NCBI GenBank assembly: GCA_964505195.1
Contig: CAZDGV010000001.1
Coordinates: forward strand, 124,001 to 188,000
Reading direction: 5' to 3'
Origin: CAZDGV01 sp964505195
Lineage (GTDB): Bacteria > Bacteroidota > Bacteroidia > Chitinophagales > Chitinophagaceae
Length of the DNA: 64,000 nt
Shown here: positions 53,818 through 62,061 of the stretch, piece by piece
Layout: every line of letters starts with the position of its first letter
Position numbering within the stretch: the stretch's first letter is position 1
Position numbers and translations under genes: made by a program
Notes under the pieces: model-generated
Told to the model about the DNA's origin: nothing
Seen by the model: only the letters and a program-made list of their open reading frames with translations
The model's database searches: none

Positions 53818-54402
53818 ATGACGGAAGAAGCCATTTTGAATGGATGTCTTAGCAACCAACCTGCCGCACAGCAGGCACTGTATCAACAATACAGTCCTAA
53901 AATGCTGTCGGTATGTTATCGCTTCTCTAAAAGTAGAGAGGATGCAGAAGATATGTTGCAAGAAGGCTTTATCCGCGTATTTACGCAGATACATCAGTTT
54001 CAAAGCAAGGGCTCTTTTGAAGGATGGATACGCAGAATTATCGTACACACATGCATTAACCAGTTAAAGAAAAACAAACGCTTTAACGAAAGCATAGATA
54101 TTACCTATGCAAACAATGTGCAGGTGCGTGAAGAATCGGTCCCATCCATTATTCAGGCCAAGCAAATTACAGAGTGCATCCGTCTCTTACCCATCGGATA
54201 CCGAACCGTACTCAATTTGTTTGCCATTGAAGGCTACTCGCACCGGGAGATTGCTACACTTCTGGATATTGAAGAAAGCACCAGCAGATCGCAGTATACG
54301 CGGGCGAAAAATATGCTGGAGCAGATGCTGATACAACGACAGATCATCTTGCAGCCACGCAAAGAGGGCGAATGGAAAGTGGCAGCCCATCATCGGTTTT
54401 AA
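53818..54402 (+). CDS. ECF-type RNA polymerase sigma factor
   Basis: 194 residues. Region 2 (about 20-90) has SREDAEDMLQEGFIRVFTQIHQF and FEGWIRRIIVHTCINQL. Region 4 (about 120-175) has LLPIGYRTVLNLFAIEGYSHREIATLL with the recognition helix ESTSRSQYTRAKNML. The next gene encodes a one-TM protein with a C-terminal barrel, which is the usual companion of this sigma type in Bacteroidota. The gene is 114 bp after the TonB receptor and may or may not control it. Confidence 0.92.
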   Translation: MTEEAILNGCLSNQPAAQQALYQQYSPKMLSVCYRFSKSREDAEDMLQEGFIRVFTQIHQFQSKGSFEGWIRRIIVHTCINQLKKNKRFNESIDITYANNVQVREESVPSIIQAKQITECIRLLPIGYRTVLNLFAIEGYSHREIATLLDIEESTSRSQYTRAKNMLEQMLIQRQIILQPRKEGEWKVAAHHRF

Positions 54403-54434
54403 AGATCCGTGAGTATGCCAGCCAAACACTGATT

Positions 54435-55775
54435 ATGGAAAGAGATTTCTACCAAGATGATTTCGAAAATCTGCTCAAACGCAAAGCGGATGAGTACCGT
54501 ATGTACCCGGCTGAAAAGATCTGGGAAAACATCGGCAAGCGACTTCATCGGAATCAGCGTGCATTTTATTCCAAAACCATTGGCTTCACTACTGTTCTCA
54601 TCGTTTTCTTCAACATCATTCCGTCCAAATACCAGCAAAAGTTTTCGCCTGTCGAGGGTTGGAAAGTGGCTGCTATGAATGCTGCCCAAGACAATTCCGT
54701 TGTTGTAAATCAAAACGCAAGCAGCACAAACCGAAAAAAGAATTTTTCTCCGGCTTCACCATGGGTAACTACAGTGGAAACGATTAGCGAAAATACTTTG
54801 CCAACGGCGATTGCTTTGGAAGAAGGCGCATCGGCTATTATGGTAACGGAACATGAAATAGTACGCGAGGAAAGAAATGCCATCGATGATTTTGTTGCAA
54901 GTGCTGAAAAGGAATTAAAAGGCACACGTGTGAGCATGCCCGATTTTGCTGACATTACATTCAAAGAGGGTGTGAAAGCTGATGATGCCGAAATAGAAAA
55001 CACTTCTTTAGCACCCAATGCGCTGCAAAACAAAACGGATGCTGAGCTGAATTATGAAGTGAAAGTTCCGGTAATTAATAAAACCACCAACAAAGAGCTG
55101 GTGTATCATATCACACCATCTATTAGTTATCGTGCACTGCGCACGCCCACCAGTTTCACTTTCGGCAATTTCTTACCCATTGATCCCGACAATACGGTGA
55201 AACACAGTCCGGCTTTAGGACTGGAATTCGGCATCGCTGTTATGACACCGCTTACAGAAAAAATTAAGTTCATCAGCGGCATACAAGCCAACTATACCAG
55301 CTATGAAGTAATGGCATATACCAGCTTGCCTCAAATGACAAGCGTACGCTTAAGCGGCTTCAACAATATTCAAAGGGTAAGCAGTTTGCGTACCAATAAT
55401 GGCATGGCAAAACAAAGTCTGCTCAACAAAACCTTACAAGTTTCGGTACCGCTTGGATTGCAATTCCGCCTTGTAGGAAACAATAATTTTTCCTGGAACC
55501 TCAGCACAACTGTACAGCCTTCCTTTATGCTGGATGCTACCGGCTACCTCGTAACATCCGATTTCAACAACTATATCAAAGCCCCTGAATTTTTACGTCG
55601 ATTCAATGTAAACGGCGGTATCGAAAGCTACTTCACCTGGAAAAGCGGCAAAACGATCTGGCAGGCCGGACCATCACTGCGTTATCAGGTATTGTCCAAC
55701 TCAGTGAGCGAATACCCGATTCGCGAACACCTGTTACAGTATGGTTTCAGACTGGGACTGATTCGCCGGTTTTAA
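54435..55775 (+). CDS. One-TM protein with C-terminal outer-membrane beta-barrel-like domain, sigma-factor partner
   Basis: 446 residues. The N-terminus (1-45) carries DFENLLKRKADEYRMYPAEKIWENIGKRLH, here read as two motifs DDFENLLKRKADEYRMYP and AEKIWENIGKRL, a cytoplasmic segment common in Bacteroidota proteins next to ECF sigma factors. A membrane helix follows at about 47-63. Then comes a polar linker of about 180 residues, and from about 245 on a run of amphipathic strands (LVYHITPSISYRAL; LGLEFGIAVMTPL; LQVSVPLGLQFRLV; PSLRYQVLS) like a PorT-type eight-strand barrel. Such a protein could span from cytoplasm to outer membrane and act as an anti-sigma. That is inference. Confidence 0.75.
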   Translation: MERDFYQDDFENLLKRKADEYRMYPAEKIWENIGKRLHRNQRAFYSKTIGFTTVLIVFFNIIPSKYQQKFSPVEGWKVAAMNAAQDNSVVVNQNASSTNRKKNFSPASPWVTTVETISENTLPTAIALEEGASAIMVTEHEIVREERNAIDDFVASAEKELKGTRVSMPDFADITFKEGVKADDAEIENTSLAPNALQNKTDAELNYEVKVPVINKTTNKELVYHITPSISYRALRTPTSFTFGNFLPIDPDNTVKHSPALGLEFGIAVMTPLTEKIKFISGIQANYTSYEVMAYTSLPQMTSVRLSGFNNIQRVSSLRTNNGMAKQSLLNKTLQVSVPLGLQFRLVGNNNFSWNLSTTVQPSFMLDATGYLVTSDFNNYIKAPEFLRRFNVNGGIESYFTWKSGKTIWQAGPSLRYQVLSNSVSEYPIREHLLQYGFRLGLIRRF

Positions 55776-55817
55776 AGATGTGCAAGGCCTAGCATCCCAC
55801 TACCTTTTTGAAAATCT

Positions 55818-55825
55818 TACTTTTG
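55818..55825 (+). promoter_or_regulatory. -7 promoter element of the lipoprotein/uvrC operon
   Basis: TACTTTTG with four bases (CAGC) before the ATG at 55830, the same layout as rsmA. Confidence 0.65.
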
Positions 55826-55829
55826 CAGC

Positions 55830-56393
55830 ATGAATCCAATGCGCTTTGCTTTCATTATGCTTTGTCTATTCTTGTTTGCCTGCGCGAACAAAAAAGAAAA
55901 ACAGGAGCAATACATTCAGGTGATCGATTTTCTAAAAGGATCGCTCAAGGAGCTCAAATCCGATTCATTGGCAATTGAACGCAGCATACAGATCGACTCG
56001 CTAGCAGAAACAACTTCAACGGCAGATTATTCATCAATTGAAATAGACATCAACCCATTTCTTTCAGATGAAATCAGTCCGAAAAACTTTGAAAAGCATT
56101 TTAAAGAAACTTCATTCGTAGATGCTTCCACCAACAGTATCACCTTTTCATATCAGTCGCTCGATAAAAACACTTCCATCAAACAGGTAGATGTGCATAT
56201 ACTCCCCGCCACCGAGTCGATTGAATACCTGTACATCACCCGCAATGGCAAAGTCGGTGATACTGCATTTGCACAAAAACTGCTTTGGAAAAAAGGAAGT
56301 CATTATACCCTGATTACTGAATACCATACCGGAAAACGGCAATTCAACCGCATCGAAAAACTGCGTTGGCATAAAAAGGGGTCAGCTTCATGA
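55830..56393 (+). CDS. Lipoprotein of unknown function
   Basis: 187 residues. The N-terminus MNPMRFAFIMLCLFLFACAN is a lipoprotein signal with Cys at 18. The mature part begins with a charged helix (KKEKQEQYIQVIDFLKGSLK) and continues as mixed alpha/beta with no family I recognise. The stop overlaps the uvrC start (ATGA), so the two are translationally coupled, which is unexpected for an exported lipoprotein and a DNA repair enzyme. Confidence 0.75.
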   Translation: MNPMRFAFIMLCLFLFACANKKEKQEQYIQVIDFLKGSLKELKSDSLAIERSIQIDSLAETTSTADYSSIEIDINPFLSDEISPKNFEKHFKETSFVDASTNSITFSYQSLDKNTSIKQVDVHILPATESIEYLYITRNGKVGDTAFAQKLLWKKGSHYTLITEYHTGKRQFNRIEKLRWHKKGSAS

Positions 56394-58213
56394 ACGCAGC
56401 CTCCTTTCAAGAGATAGCAGCATCCATTCCCCATCAGCCGGGCATTTACAAGTATTTTGATGGAGCAAACAAGCTATTGTACGTGGGAAAGGCCAAGGAC
56501 TTACGCAAACGCGTTTCCAGTTATTTTTCAAAAACTGTACAATCCTATAAGACTGCAGAGCTGGTGCAGCGCATTTGTCGCATTGAATTTGTTGTGGTGA
56601 ATACAGAACAGGATGCCTTCTTGCTTGAAAACACACTGATTAAACAACACAGGCCCGTTTTTAATATTGAGCTGAAAGACGATAAAACTTATCCTTACAT
56701 CGTCATCAAAAACGAGCCCTTTCCACGCGTGTTTCTCACCCGTCGAAAATTAAACGACGGCTCTACCTATCTTGGTCCGTTCACCTCTGTAGGGAAAGTG
56801 CGTGATCTGCTTGCATTCATTCGCCAGAATATTCCACTGCGTACCTGCAAACTACCTTTGACAGAAAAAAATATTCAGAAAGGCAAGTTTAAAGTATGTC
56901 TGGAATATCATTTGGGAAACTGCAAAGGTCCCTGTGCCGGATTACAAACACCTGATGATTATATAGCCGATCTGGTACAGGTAAAAAATATTCTCCGCGG
57001 AAAAATCACTCCGGCGATGCAGCATCTGAAAGCAGCCATGCAACAGCATGTTACTGATTTGGAATTTGAAAAAGCCGCACAGATCAAAAAGAAAATTGAG
57101 CATCTTGAACAGTATCAGTCTAAATCGGGTGTGGTAAATCCTAAAATGGGTGATGTAGATGTGTGCAGCATATTGATGCAGGATGAGATGGCCTGTATTA
57201 ATTTTATGATGGTCCGCAATGGCGCCATTACCACCTCAGAAAATATCACCTTTACCGCCAAGCTGGCCGATCTGGAGCAAGATATCCTTTCATTTGCAAT
57301 CAGTTATTTCCGCAACAAGTTTGAGAGCACTGCGGAGGAAGTGATTGTTCCCTTTTTAGTTGAAATACTGGAAGCGCCGTTCACCATTAAAGTACCCAAG
57401 CTGGGCGAAAAGAAAACGCTGCTCGCTTTGTCGGAAAAAAATGCTGCCTTTTTTGCGGCGGAGCAAGTAAGAAAAAAGAAATTACTGCTGCAGGAGCACA
57501 GCAAACAAACCAAAGATCAGCTGTTGCCCGGCTTACAAGCGGATCTGCATCTTGCTGAATTGCCCGAACATATTGAGTGTTTTGACAACTCCAATTTTCA
57601 GGGCAGCTTTCCCGTTGCAGCTATGGTATGCTTTCGAAATGGCATGCCCAGCAAAAAAGAATACCGCCATTACAATATCAAAACGGTACAAGGCATCAAC
57701 GATTTTGCGAGCATGAAAGAAGTAGTGTACCGTCGCTATAAAAGATTGCTACAGGAACGAAGTTCCCTGCCGCAGCTGGTGATCATCGACGGTGGTAAGG
57801 GACAGCTTGCTGCAGCCAATGAAAGTATTCGTGCGTTAGGGTTGGAAGGAAAGATGACCGTTGTTGGACTGGCAAAAAATGTGGAGGAAATCTTTTTTAC
57901 AGGCGATCGCGAGTCTTTAAAACTTCCCTATCAAAGTCCGAGCTTGCTACTCATCCGGCGCATCAGAGATGAGGTACACCGTTTTGGAGTGAGCTTTCAC
58001 CGACAAAAAAGAAGCAGTGGCACTTTCAAAAATGAATTGTCGGAAATCAAAGGCATCGGCAAAGCCACTTCAGAAGCACTTTTAAAGCATTTCAAATCGG
58101 TACATAAAATTGAAACTGCATCACTGAGTGAAATAGCGGCTATCAGTGGCATTGAAAAAGCAAAGCGCATCCAAGAATATTTTGCTTCGAAGCGCTCGGG
58201 CGAAAACGCATAA
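56390..58213 (+). CDS. uvrC: Excinuclease ABC subunit C
   Basis: 607 residues. The GIY-YIG nuclease domain (about 15-95: PGIYKYFD, LLYVGKAKDLRKRV) makes the 3' incision. A Cys-rich stretch (about 155-185: CKLP, CLEYHLGNCKGPC) follows, as in iron-sulphur-type UvrC. The UVR domain (about 205-240: DLEFEKAAQIKKKIEHL) contacts UvrB. The RNase H-like domain (IECFDNSNFQG; VIIDGGKGQL) makes the 5' incision. Two helix-hairpin-helix motifs end the protein. It acts in nucleotide excision repair. Confidence 0.96.
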   Translation: MNAASFQEIAASIPHQPGIYKYFDGANKLLYVGKAKDLRKRVSSYFSKTVQSYKTAELVQRICRIEFVVVNTEQDAFLLENTLIKQHRPVFNIELKDDKTYPYIVIKNEPFPRVFLTRRKLNDGSTYLGPFTSVGKVRDLLAFIRQNIPLRTCKLPLTEKNIQKGKFKVCLEYHLGNCKGPCAGLQTPDDYIADLVQVKNILRGKITPAMQHLKAAMQQHVTDLEFEKAAQIKKKIEHLEQYQSKSGVVNPKMGDVDVCSILMQDEMACINFMMVRNGAITTSENITFTAKLADLEQDILSFAISYFRNKFESTAEEVIVPFLVEILEAPFTIKVPKLGEKKTLLALSEKNAAFFAAEQVRKKKLLLQEHSKQTKDQLLPGLQADLHLAELPEHIECFDNSNFQGSFPVAAMVCFRNGMPSKKEYRHYNIKTVQGINDFASMKEVVYRRYKRLLQERSSLPQLVIIDGGKGQLAAANESIRALGLEGKMTVVGLAKNVEEIFFTGDRESLKLPYQSPSLLLIRRIRDEVHRFGVSFHRQKRSSGTFKNELSEIKGIGKATSEALLKHFKSVHKIETASLSEIAAISGIEKAKRIQEYFASKRSGENA

Positions 58214-58217
58214 AAAA

Positions 58218-58242
58218 GGGGCCAGGATAGAAATCCAGCCCC
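58218..58242. other. GC-rich hairpin just after uvrC
   Basis: GGGGC/GCCCC (58218-58222 and 58238-58242) encloses an inner GGAT/ATCC stem. The plus side has no U tract, but the minus side runs into six U, so as an intrinsic terminator it faces transcripts coming from the gldN side. It may be a backup stop between the convergent units. Confidence 0.5.
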
Positions 58243-58442
58243 GCCTTTAAAATCCAATATCCTATGAAAAACCGTTTCAAAAGTACCGTGCAGAAATACG
58301 CGATACAATAACGGTGGTCAATCATCAAAAATAAATATGCCGGAAATGACTGACCGCAAACGGCAATCGAATTGATACAGGTCAATTATTAAACACCTGC
58401 CTGCAAAACAATCCACAATTCTTGATGCTTATAATACTCAAT

Positions 58443-58470
58443 AAAAAAGGCTGCCTGAACCAGGCAGCCT
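58443..58470 (-). terminator. Intrinsic terminator of the gldKLMN operon
   Basis: Perfect 10-bp stem (58461-58470 with 58448-58457), three-base loop, then six U on the minus strand (58448-58443). It lies 25 bp after the gldN stop. Confidence 0.93.
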
Positions 58471-58495
58471 ATGAATAAAGTAATAAGAGATAGAA

Positions 58496-59620
58496 TTAAT
58501 ACGACCAGAGGTCCTGCTCGTAGTTGAAAATCTTTTCCTTGATATTATCTCCCTCCAGCAAACGCAGGATAGGATCTTTGATGTAACGCAAAGTACGATC
58601 GTAGGGGTTATCGAGGGTTGACTTAGTGATATAGCTGCTGAACATTCTGTTTTCAAAATATTCTTCCCAAGTCATGCGTGCACCGTAGTTTTTCGCATTG
58701 TAAATTTCAAATTTGGCGAGCTCCTGACGCAGACTTTGTCCGGAAGTAGGATCATCGGGATAGTACACCCAAAACAGCGGAGCCATATCCAGAAACTGTC
58801 CTGTAGAAGTATAAATGGGCTTTATAGGAGCGATGCCTAAGATGCGTACAAACATGCGGGAAGATTCTTTATCAAACACCCACTCTTCTTTTATGCGATA
58901 GCGATAGATGCTATCGGGGTCAAACTCTTTGGTACGCACTTCGTACTTCGAAATATTTCCCTGCAAATCATACACCGGCACTGTATCCACCCCACCTGAA
59001 AATGCTTCCATCACTTTTTCGGGCGTGAGCGGAGTGGTGAAGCGATCATCAACGGGATCGAAAGCAGTAATTTTTCTGTCGCGAATAGCATTAATTAAAA
59101 TAGAAACAAAGCGCTGGTTTCCGTTGTCTTCATCAGCGGAATAACGAAAAGCCATATTCATTTTCTCACGCGTATCAATTTCACGCCATACACGCTGACG
59201 ATAAACGGCATCATCTTCACGAATATGTTCAAATGCAAGCGGTTTACGCTCTTTATTCAGGTTACGCTCAAACAATGCATCGGGGCGCTGGGAAGGCCGC
59301 ACTGAATCGAATGCGGTGCCTCTTGATGGAACAACTACAATGGGAATATTCACCTGCGGCTGGTTAGACGCCTGCTGCTGGTTATTGTTTCCGTAAGCGC
59401 TCTGCTGCGTCTGCTGCTGCGTGTTAGCAGGAGTGTTAGGGGTGCCATAACCAGAGCTTTGGGTACCATAGCCACTGGTTTGCTGCGCGGGCTGTGCCTG
59501 CTGAGCGGGTCGGCGGGTGCTGGTACGGCGCTGTTGCGCATCTGCTGTAACATGCAGCAGCATAGCCGAGCCAAGAAGCATCCAGCTAAGATTTTTTATT
59601 TTCATGGCGATCCTTTTCAT
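58496..59620 (-). CDS. gldN: Gliding motility/type IX secretion protein GldN (PorN)
   Basis: 374 residues from ATG 59620 (a second ATG at 59605 is also good). A signal peptide ends at TADAQ. Residues about 35-90 are Gln/Thr/Gly/Tyr-rich low complexity (SGYGTQSSGYGTPN), unusual for the family core. The conserved GldN part follows, with KPLAFEHIREDDAVYRQRVWREI, APLFWVYYPD and AKNYGARMTWEEYFENRMF. GldN forms the periplasmic ring of the T9SS with GldK. The in-frame TTG at 59644 is not needed. It is the last gene of the operon. Confidence 0.93.
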   Translation of the reverse strand: MKRIAMKIKNLSWMLLGSAMLLHVTADAQQRRTSTRRPAQQAQPAQQTSGYGTQSSGYGTPNTPANTQQQTQQSAYGNNNQQQASNQPQVNIPIVVVPSRGTAFDSVRPSQRPDALFERNLNKERKPLAFEHIREDDAVYRQRVWREIDTREKMNMAFRYSADEDNGNQRFVSILINAIRDRKITAFDPVDDRFTTPLTPEKVMEAFSGGVDTVPVYDLQGNISKYEVRTKEFDPDSIYRYRIKEEWVFDKESSRMFVRILGIAPIKPIYTSTGQFLDMAPLFWVYYPDDPTSGQSLRQELAKFEIYNAKNYGARMTWEEYFENRMFSSYITKSTLDNPYDRTLRYIKDPILRLLEGDNIKEKIFNYEQDLWSY

Positions 59621-59668
59621 GATGTCAAATATTTCATTTCGCAAAAAACCGAAACGGCCTTTTGCGGA

Positions 59669-61189
59669 TCAATACAAGTTAAATACGATGGGTGCAAGCT
59701 TTCTGCCTCCACCGGGGCCCTGTGCTCTGATTTCATCTATCACCACAGTGCTACCGGGGCGACATTTATTGATGATATCCTGCACCGGAGCAAAACTGTT
59801 TCCACCTACATTCGGCATTACGCCGGGTGCCTCCGAAAAACCAGCACCGGTAGCATAAAAAGTGTAACCGGTCACGGTAAAGTTTACACCTTCAAACACA
59901 AAGTTTTCCAATTCAGCACGCACACCCTGCTGTGCCTTGAATACATTGGCCTGTATACGGCCGCCCTTGCTGGCACCTACCATTGCAACGGGATCAGGAA
60001 CTGTTTTAACTCTAAAACTAAACTCTGAAATTTTTCCGTCGGCGTTCACTTTCACTTTTGCCGTACCCGGAGTAGCGGGATTTGACAAATAACGGCCCGG
60101 ACCAATTTTACGCACAGTACCATTATCGATAGAGATGCTCACTTTCTCATCACCTACACTTCCACCGGTAACGGCAAGCTCATTATCTAAGCCGATGTAC
60201 AATACTTTTACCTTTTCAGCTGAAACAAAAGAACCGGTGGGCGTACCTACCGTATATTGAATTTCACGTACTTCTTCGCGATCCTTGCCATCCTGATCTT
60301 TGAACTTGATACGAACAGGTATAGAACCGCCTCCGGCACCCACTTGTGTTTTGAATACCGCCACACCGTTTTCATCAAGCGGAATGCTGCGACCACCTAT
60401 GGAAATTTGAGGCTGGGCATTTTTGCTGAAAGCACCAATACCTGCTCTTACTTCCAGTTCCTGACCAGGAAAGAGATAGGTAGAGTTAGCTCCCACAATG
60501 GGTGCATAGGTATCAAAACGAACCGCTACTTGACCAACCTGATTGTGACAGAAATTAACGATTCTGTTTTCGGTATTACGCACATCGTTTTGAAACTTAC
60601 TTAAGATAGTAAGCGCTGCGATGGTGGGCGTCATGTTGAAATAAGCAGTGCTCCAGTCTTTGATGTTGTCTGTAGTTTTTGGAATGCTGAGATCAATGGG
60701 AAGGGAGTTCTCAAATTCTTTTGCGATGAGCGGATCAATAGCAACTACCTGCTTACGAAACTGATCCAATGCAGCATAGAGCTTTTTTCCTTCTCCTTCT
60801 GAAATAAGATATTTCGTTGCAATGTCAATATTGTCTTCCTTGAAAGTAGAATCACCGCTGGAAGGATTGTAATCGGCACGCTTTAGGATCTCATTTTTAA
60901 TCTGCTGTATATACTCATACGCACTAGATGCAAGTTGCACCGTTGCCTGAGCTTTCGGCATCCAGATTTCAGCTTTTTCACGGCTTTCGGGCTGTTGCAT
61001 TTTAACTTCAAAAGACTTCATAATCGTGGTGGTGGAAGCATTCACGATTGCGTTGGTCTTTGAAAGACTATTATCAACGGTTTTAAAGGCATTCAGAATT
61101 TCAGCAGAAACGTTCAGTGCCAACAGTGCGGTAAGCACCAGGTACATCAAGTTGATCATTTTCTGCCGGGGCTCTTTAGGTAAAGCCAT
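59669..61189 (-). CDS. gldM: Type IX secretion motor protein GldM (PorM)
   Basis: 506 residues. The start MALPKEPRQKMINLMYLVL and the single membrane helix (about 12-30) are diagnostic. The periplasmic part has a helical D1 domain (about 35-220) followed by beta domains. In the T9SS, a GldM dimer sits inside the GldL pentamer and turns proton flow into rotation that drives secretion and gliding. It lies 49 bp after gldL and 48 bp before gldN. Confidence 0.96.
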   Translation of the reverse strand: MALPKEPRQKMINLMYLVLTALLALNVSAEILNAFKTVDNSLSKTNAIVNASTTTIMKSFEVKMQQPESREKAEIWMPKAQATVQLASSAYEYIQQIKNEILKRADYNPSSGDSTFKEDNIDIATKYLISEGEGKKLYAALDQFRKQVVAIDPLIAKEFENSLPIDLSIPKTTDNIKDWSTAYFNMTPTIAALTILSKFQNDVRNTENRIVNFCHNQVGQVAVRFDTYAPIVGANSTYLFPGQELEVRAGIGAFSKNAQPQISIGGRSIPLDENGVAVFKTQVGAGGGSIPVRIKFKDQDGKDREEVREIQYTVGTPTGSFVSAEKVKVLYIGLDNELAVTGGSVGDEKVSISIDNGTVRKIGPGRYLSNPATPGTAKVKVNADGKISEFSFRVKTVPDPVAMVGASKGGRIQANVFKAQQGVRAELENFVFEGVNFTVTGYTFYATGAGFSEAPGVMPNVGGNSFAPVQDIINKCRPGSTVVIDEIRAQGPGGGRKLAPIVFNLY

Positions 61190-61238
61190 GAGTTCTTTTT
61201 TTGGATTTTATAATTCAAATGCGTCAAACAACATGCTA

Positions 61239-61985
61239 TCAGGCTCTGCCCTGCATGGCGTTAATCATGTTGCCGTAAATGCTGTTGAGTGTTCCCAAAT
61301 TTTTAGCAAGCGCTGTGATTTGCTCATGTGCTTTTTTCGCATCATCGACACTTCCCTGCATGGCTTCGGATGCCTGCACCATGCTACCATAAAACTTGTT
61401 CATGGCTTTGAGATGGTTGTTGGTATCCTGAAGTTCTAATTCATAAATCGTGTTCAATGCGCCCATGTTCTTGGTCATCATTTGTACCTGCTCATGAAAC
61501 TGACGCGTGCTTTCGGCTGCACTGTTAAAGGAGCTTACCGATGCAGTAGCTTGCTGATAGGCTTCTTTCATCTGACCTAATACGCCTGCAGCTTCGCGTG
61601 ACTTGCTACCCAGTTCGCCAGTTGCGGCCAATACATCACTAGCATCTTTCATGCCATCAATGGTGGTATTAAGTTTGGTGAAACCTTCGCTGAGTTTTTT
61701 CAAACTGGCGGGAGTAATATCTGCATCTTGCATCATTTTATCCATAGAAGCGAGCGCAGAGCCGCCAGCAGCCGGCGCAGGCGCATGATCGGAAAGACCA
61801 TAACCCTGTGTTGAAAGATAAGCATATACTAAAAAGATGAATGCTTCGGTAAGCAAACCGATGGTAAGCATAAGATCGGCAAAACCAAGGTGCAGAATTT
61901 TTGCCCATGCGCCGAAGATTACAACTGCGGCACCTACTGATACAATAACGTTCGTAACTTTTTCGGTGGTTTTAGAAACTGCCAT
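61239..61985 (-). CDS. gldL: Type IX secretion motor protein GldL (PorL)
   Basis: 248 residues. Two membrane helices near the N-terminus (about 11-30, VIVSVGAAVVIFGAWAKILH, and about 35-57) carry the conserved Lys and Glu (GLLTEAFIF) of the proton channel. The remaining 190 residues are cytoplasmic and coiled-coil rich. With GldM it makes the inner-membrane rotary motor of the T9SS. Confidence 0.95.
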   Translation of the reverse strand: MAVSKTTEKVTNVIVSVGAAVVIFGAWAKILHLGFADLMLTIGLLTEAFIFLVYAYLSTQGYGLSDHAPAPAAGGSALASMDKMMQDADITPASLKKLSEGFTKLNTTIDGMKDASDVLAATGELGSKSREAAGVLGQMKEAYQQATASVSSFNSAAESTRQFHEQVQMMTKNMGALNTIYELELQDTNNHLKAMNKFYGSMVQASEAMQGSVDDAKKAHEQITALAKNLGTLNSIYGNMINAMQGRA

Positions 61986-62061
61986 AAGGACTGTTTAAAG
62001 ATGGGTGAAGTGAGTAGTTGATTTTATAAAAGCTTTATTCTGAAATTGATTATCGGAATTC

